A stretch of 7,016 bases of DNA, taken from positions 1 to 7,016 of the forward strand of contig JAFQOC010000380.1 of NCBI GenBank assembly GCA_017420845.1, given 5' to 3'. Shown here one piece after another: positions 5,688 through 7,016 of the stretch (its first letter is position 1; every line of letters begins with the position of its first letter). Made by a program: the position numbers and the translations under genes. The notes below the pieces were generated by a model that saw only the letters and a list, made by a program, of their open reading frames with translations, was not told the origin of the DNA and made no database searches. The stretch comes from Clostridia bacterium. Its GTDB lineage: Bacteria > Bacillota > Clostridia > Oscillospirales > CAG-272.

Positions 5688-6641
5688 ATGAGAAAATATG
5701 ATCCCGTCAAGCTCGCCCCCGCCTTCAAGGACTACCTCTGGGGCGGCGAGCGGCTCAAAACCGAATTCCATAAAAACACCGACATGACCCCCCTGGCCGA
5801 GAGCTGGGAGCTGTCCGCCCACAAGGACGGGCAGAGTGTTGTCACCACGGGTGACTATGCGGGCCTCCCCCTCACCGACTACGTCAATACCCTCGGCAGG
5901 GAGGCCCTGGGCACCGCCTGCGAGAAGTATGATTACTTCCCTCTCCTCATCAAGCTCATCGACGCCAAGGGAGACCTGTCGGTGCAAGTCCATCCCTCCG
6001 ACGAGTATGCCCTCACCCACGAGGGAGAGTACGGTAAAACCGAGATGTGGTACATCCTGGACTGCGAGGAGGGCGCGGCCCTCTACTATGGCTTCGCACG
6101 GGATACCACCCGCGAAGAGTATGAGGCCGCCATCAAGGAGGGCAGGCTCACCGACATCCTCAACCGCGTGCCCGTAAAGCGCGGCGACGTTTTCTTCATC
6201 CCCGCAGGTACCGTCCACGCCATCGGCGCGGGCATCCTCATCTGCGAGATCCAGCAGAACTCCAACACCACCTACCGCGTCTACGACTACAACCGCCGGG
6301 ACAAAAGCGGCAACCTCCGCCCCCTCCACGTGGAGAAGGCGCTGGCGGTGTCGGATCTAAAAAAATCCCCCGCACTCCCCGAGATCCCCGACGGGGCTGA
6401 CGTACTCCTGGCCGAATGCGGCTACTTCGAGGTGCGCCGTCTGCGCTTTGCGGGTGAAGGTTCTGTCACCGCCACAGCCGAGAGCTTCACCGCCCTGACC
6501 GTCACCGAGGGTGAGGGTACTCTCGTGTATGATGGAGGCGAGCTGGACTTTGCCAAGGGTGACACCCTCTTTATCCCCGCCCGGGAAAATGTCTTTGCTG
6601 TCAAGGGAAATTGCGAGATGATCCTGTCGAGAGCCAAGTAA
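5688..6641 (+). CDS. manA: Mannose-6-phosphate isomerase, class I
   Basis: A zinc-dependent cytoplasmic cupin enzyme interconverting mannose-6-phosphate and fructose-6-phosphate, linking mannose use or GDP-mannose supply to glycolysis. The ATG at 5688 follows GAAAGGA (5674-5680) at 7 nt. The 317 residues match the usual length of the short Bacillus-type enzyme (about 315). Motifs run in order: PAFKDYLWGG near the N-terminus, SVQVHPSDEYA with predicted zinc ligands Gln100 and His102, GKTEMWYIL with Glu119, FFIPAGTVHAIG with His177, and QQNSNTTYRVYDYNR with the catalytic-type Arg197. A second cupin region near the C-terminus holds GDTLFIPA. A glucokinase gene follows at 156 bp with no visible promoter or classical terminator between, so the two probably share a transcript. 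Nothing seems truncated. Confidence 0.97.
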   Translation: MRKYDPVKLAPAFKDYLWGGERLKTEFHKNTDMTPLAESWELSAHKDGQSVVTTGDYAGLPLTDYVNTLGREALGTACEKYDYFPLLIKLIDAKGDLSVQVHPSDEYALTHEGEYGKTEMWYILDCEEGAALYYGFARDTTREEYEAAIKEGRLTDILNRVPVKRGDVFFIPAGTVHAIGAGILICEIQQNSNTTYRVYDYNRRDKSGNLRPLHVEKALAVSDLKKSPALPEIPDGADVLLAECGYFEVRRLRFAGEGSVTATAESFTALTVTEGEGTLVYDGGELDFAKGDTLFIPARENVFAVKGNCEMILSRAK

Positions 6642-6664
6642 AACAACCACATCGGGAACGGCTT

Positions 6665-6770
6665 GAGATACAAGATACAGCCGAGCAGGCTCGGCAGGTA
6701 CAAGATACAAGATAAAAACGCCTCCCGTCTCTTGTATCTCGTATCTTGTATCTTGTATCTTTGTATCTTA
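6665..6770 (+). repeat. Head-to-head heptamer repeats (AAGATAC / GTATCTT) with internal hairpin
   Basis: Left arms carry near-tandem AAGATAC units (6665-6678 and 6699-6714), with a 6-bp hairpin GCCGAG/CTCGGC (6680-6695) between them. The right arm has five GTATCTY copies (6734-6740, 6741-6747, 6748-6754, 6755-6761 and, after one extra T, 6763-6769). The left copy at 6699-6713 pairs perfectly over 15 bp with 6743-6757, and 6665-6674 pairs with 6731-6740. Because the unit is repeated, several registers are possible. No T-run follows. The array ends 12 nt before the glucokinase ribosome binding site. Confidence 0.88.
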
Positions 6771-6797
6771 CTGATCTACAGAAAAGGAGAACAAATT

Positions 6798-7016
6798 ATG
6801 TATTATATCGGTATCGATCTGGGCGGCACCAACATCGCCATCGGCCTGGTGGACGAGGCGGGCAGAATCCTGCACAGCGACAGCGTCCCCACCATCAAGG
6901 AGCGCCACCCGAGTGAGATCATCAAGGACATGGCAGACCTGTCCAAAAAGGTAGTAGCCGACGCGGGCCACACCCTGGAGGAGGTCGCCGCCGTGGGCAT
7001 CGGCTGTCCCGGAACC
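6798..7016 (+). CDS. glcK: ROK-family glucokinase, N-terminal part (cut by window end)
   Basis: Predicted to phosphorylate glucose to glucose-6-phosphate with ATP in the cytoplasm. The ATG at 6798 has AAAAGGAGA (6782-6790) at 7 nt. The frame stays open for 73 codons to the end of the window. The N-terminus YYIGIDLGGTNIAIGLVDE holds the ROK/ASKHA phosphate-1 motif DLGGTN. It is followed by a 'PT..R....I..DM..L' pattern typical of Firmicute GlcK, and the visible end GIGCPGT resembles the family's GIG.PG segment. The ROK cysteine-rich zinc motif and catalytic Asp lie beyond the window, so a ROK sugar kinase of other specificity or a repressor cannot be excluded. The absence of an N-terminal helix-turn-helix argues against a repressor. 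Likely co-transcribed with manA. Confidence 0.9.
   Translation, partial: MYYIGIDLGGTNIAIGLVDEAGRILHSDSVPTIKERHPSEIIKDMADLSKKVVADAGHTLEEVAAVGIGCPGT

Noticed and set aside
5643..6329. A 228-codon minus-strand frame opposite manA
   Set aside because: It is a shadow of manA and would end inside the manA promoter. Its product is Gly/Val-rich with no family resemblance.

Overview
The window looks like chromosomal DNA of a GC-rich anaerobic Firmicute, probably class Clostridia and perhaps a gut lineage related to Oscillospirales. The reasons are low-GC-type signals in a GC-rich genome (three consensus SigA promoters with exactly 17-bp spacers, and strong AGGAGG-like ribosome binding sites), a clostridial-style solute-binding lipoprotein, a TGS-domain nucleoside kinase and a Bacillus/Clostridium-type ManA. 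This placement is inferred from protein style, not from a search.

Layout: (1) 1-1645 (+), the 3' part of methionyl-tRNA synthetase (metG), followed by an intrinsic terminator. (2) 1756-3330 (+), a self-contained unit of consensus promoter, one gene for a secreted solute-binding lipoprotein, and an intrinsic terminator. No transporter permease is next to it. (3) 3345-3659, a non-coding array of about twelve short palindromes of different sequence joined by an almost invariant heptamer, GTGAAAT in the left half and its complement ATTTCAC in the right half. Its right edge supplies the last codons and the stop of the next gene. (4) 3645-5357 (-), a 570-residue uridine-kinase-family nucleoside kinase with an N-terminal TGS / ThrRS-like region. 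It has a leader of about 195 nt containing a guanine-class purine riboswitch aptamer (5466-5524) and an overlapping terminator (5431-5472), under a TTGACA-17-TATACT promoter. (5) 5626-6641 (+), a divergent consensus promoter and manA (mannose-6-phosphate isomerase). (6) 6665-6770, head-to-head heptamer repeats (AAGATAC / GTATCTT). (7) 6798-7016 (+), the start of a ROK-family glucokinase, cut by the window end.

manA and the glucokinase gene form a small hexose-phosphate module: ManA interconverts mannose-6-P and fructose-6-P, and glucokinase makes glucose-6-P. They are probably co-transcribed, as I see no promoter between them. The nucleoside kinase is transcribed away from manA by a promoter whose -35 box lies 37 bp from that of manA, and its leader ties it to purine status.

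The two items most worth a second look are the palindrome array at 3345-3659 (constant linkers with variable stems, directional units meeting head-to-head, and an alternative long-range fold) and the purine riboswitch. The riboswitch geometry predicts a guanine-type ON switch and points to a purine link for a kinase family usually labelled 'uridine kinase'.
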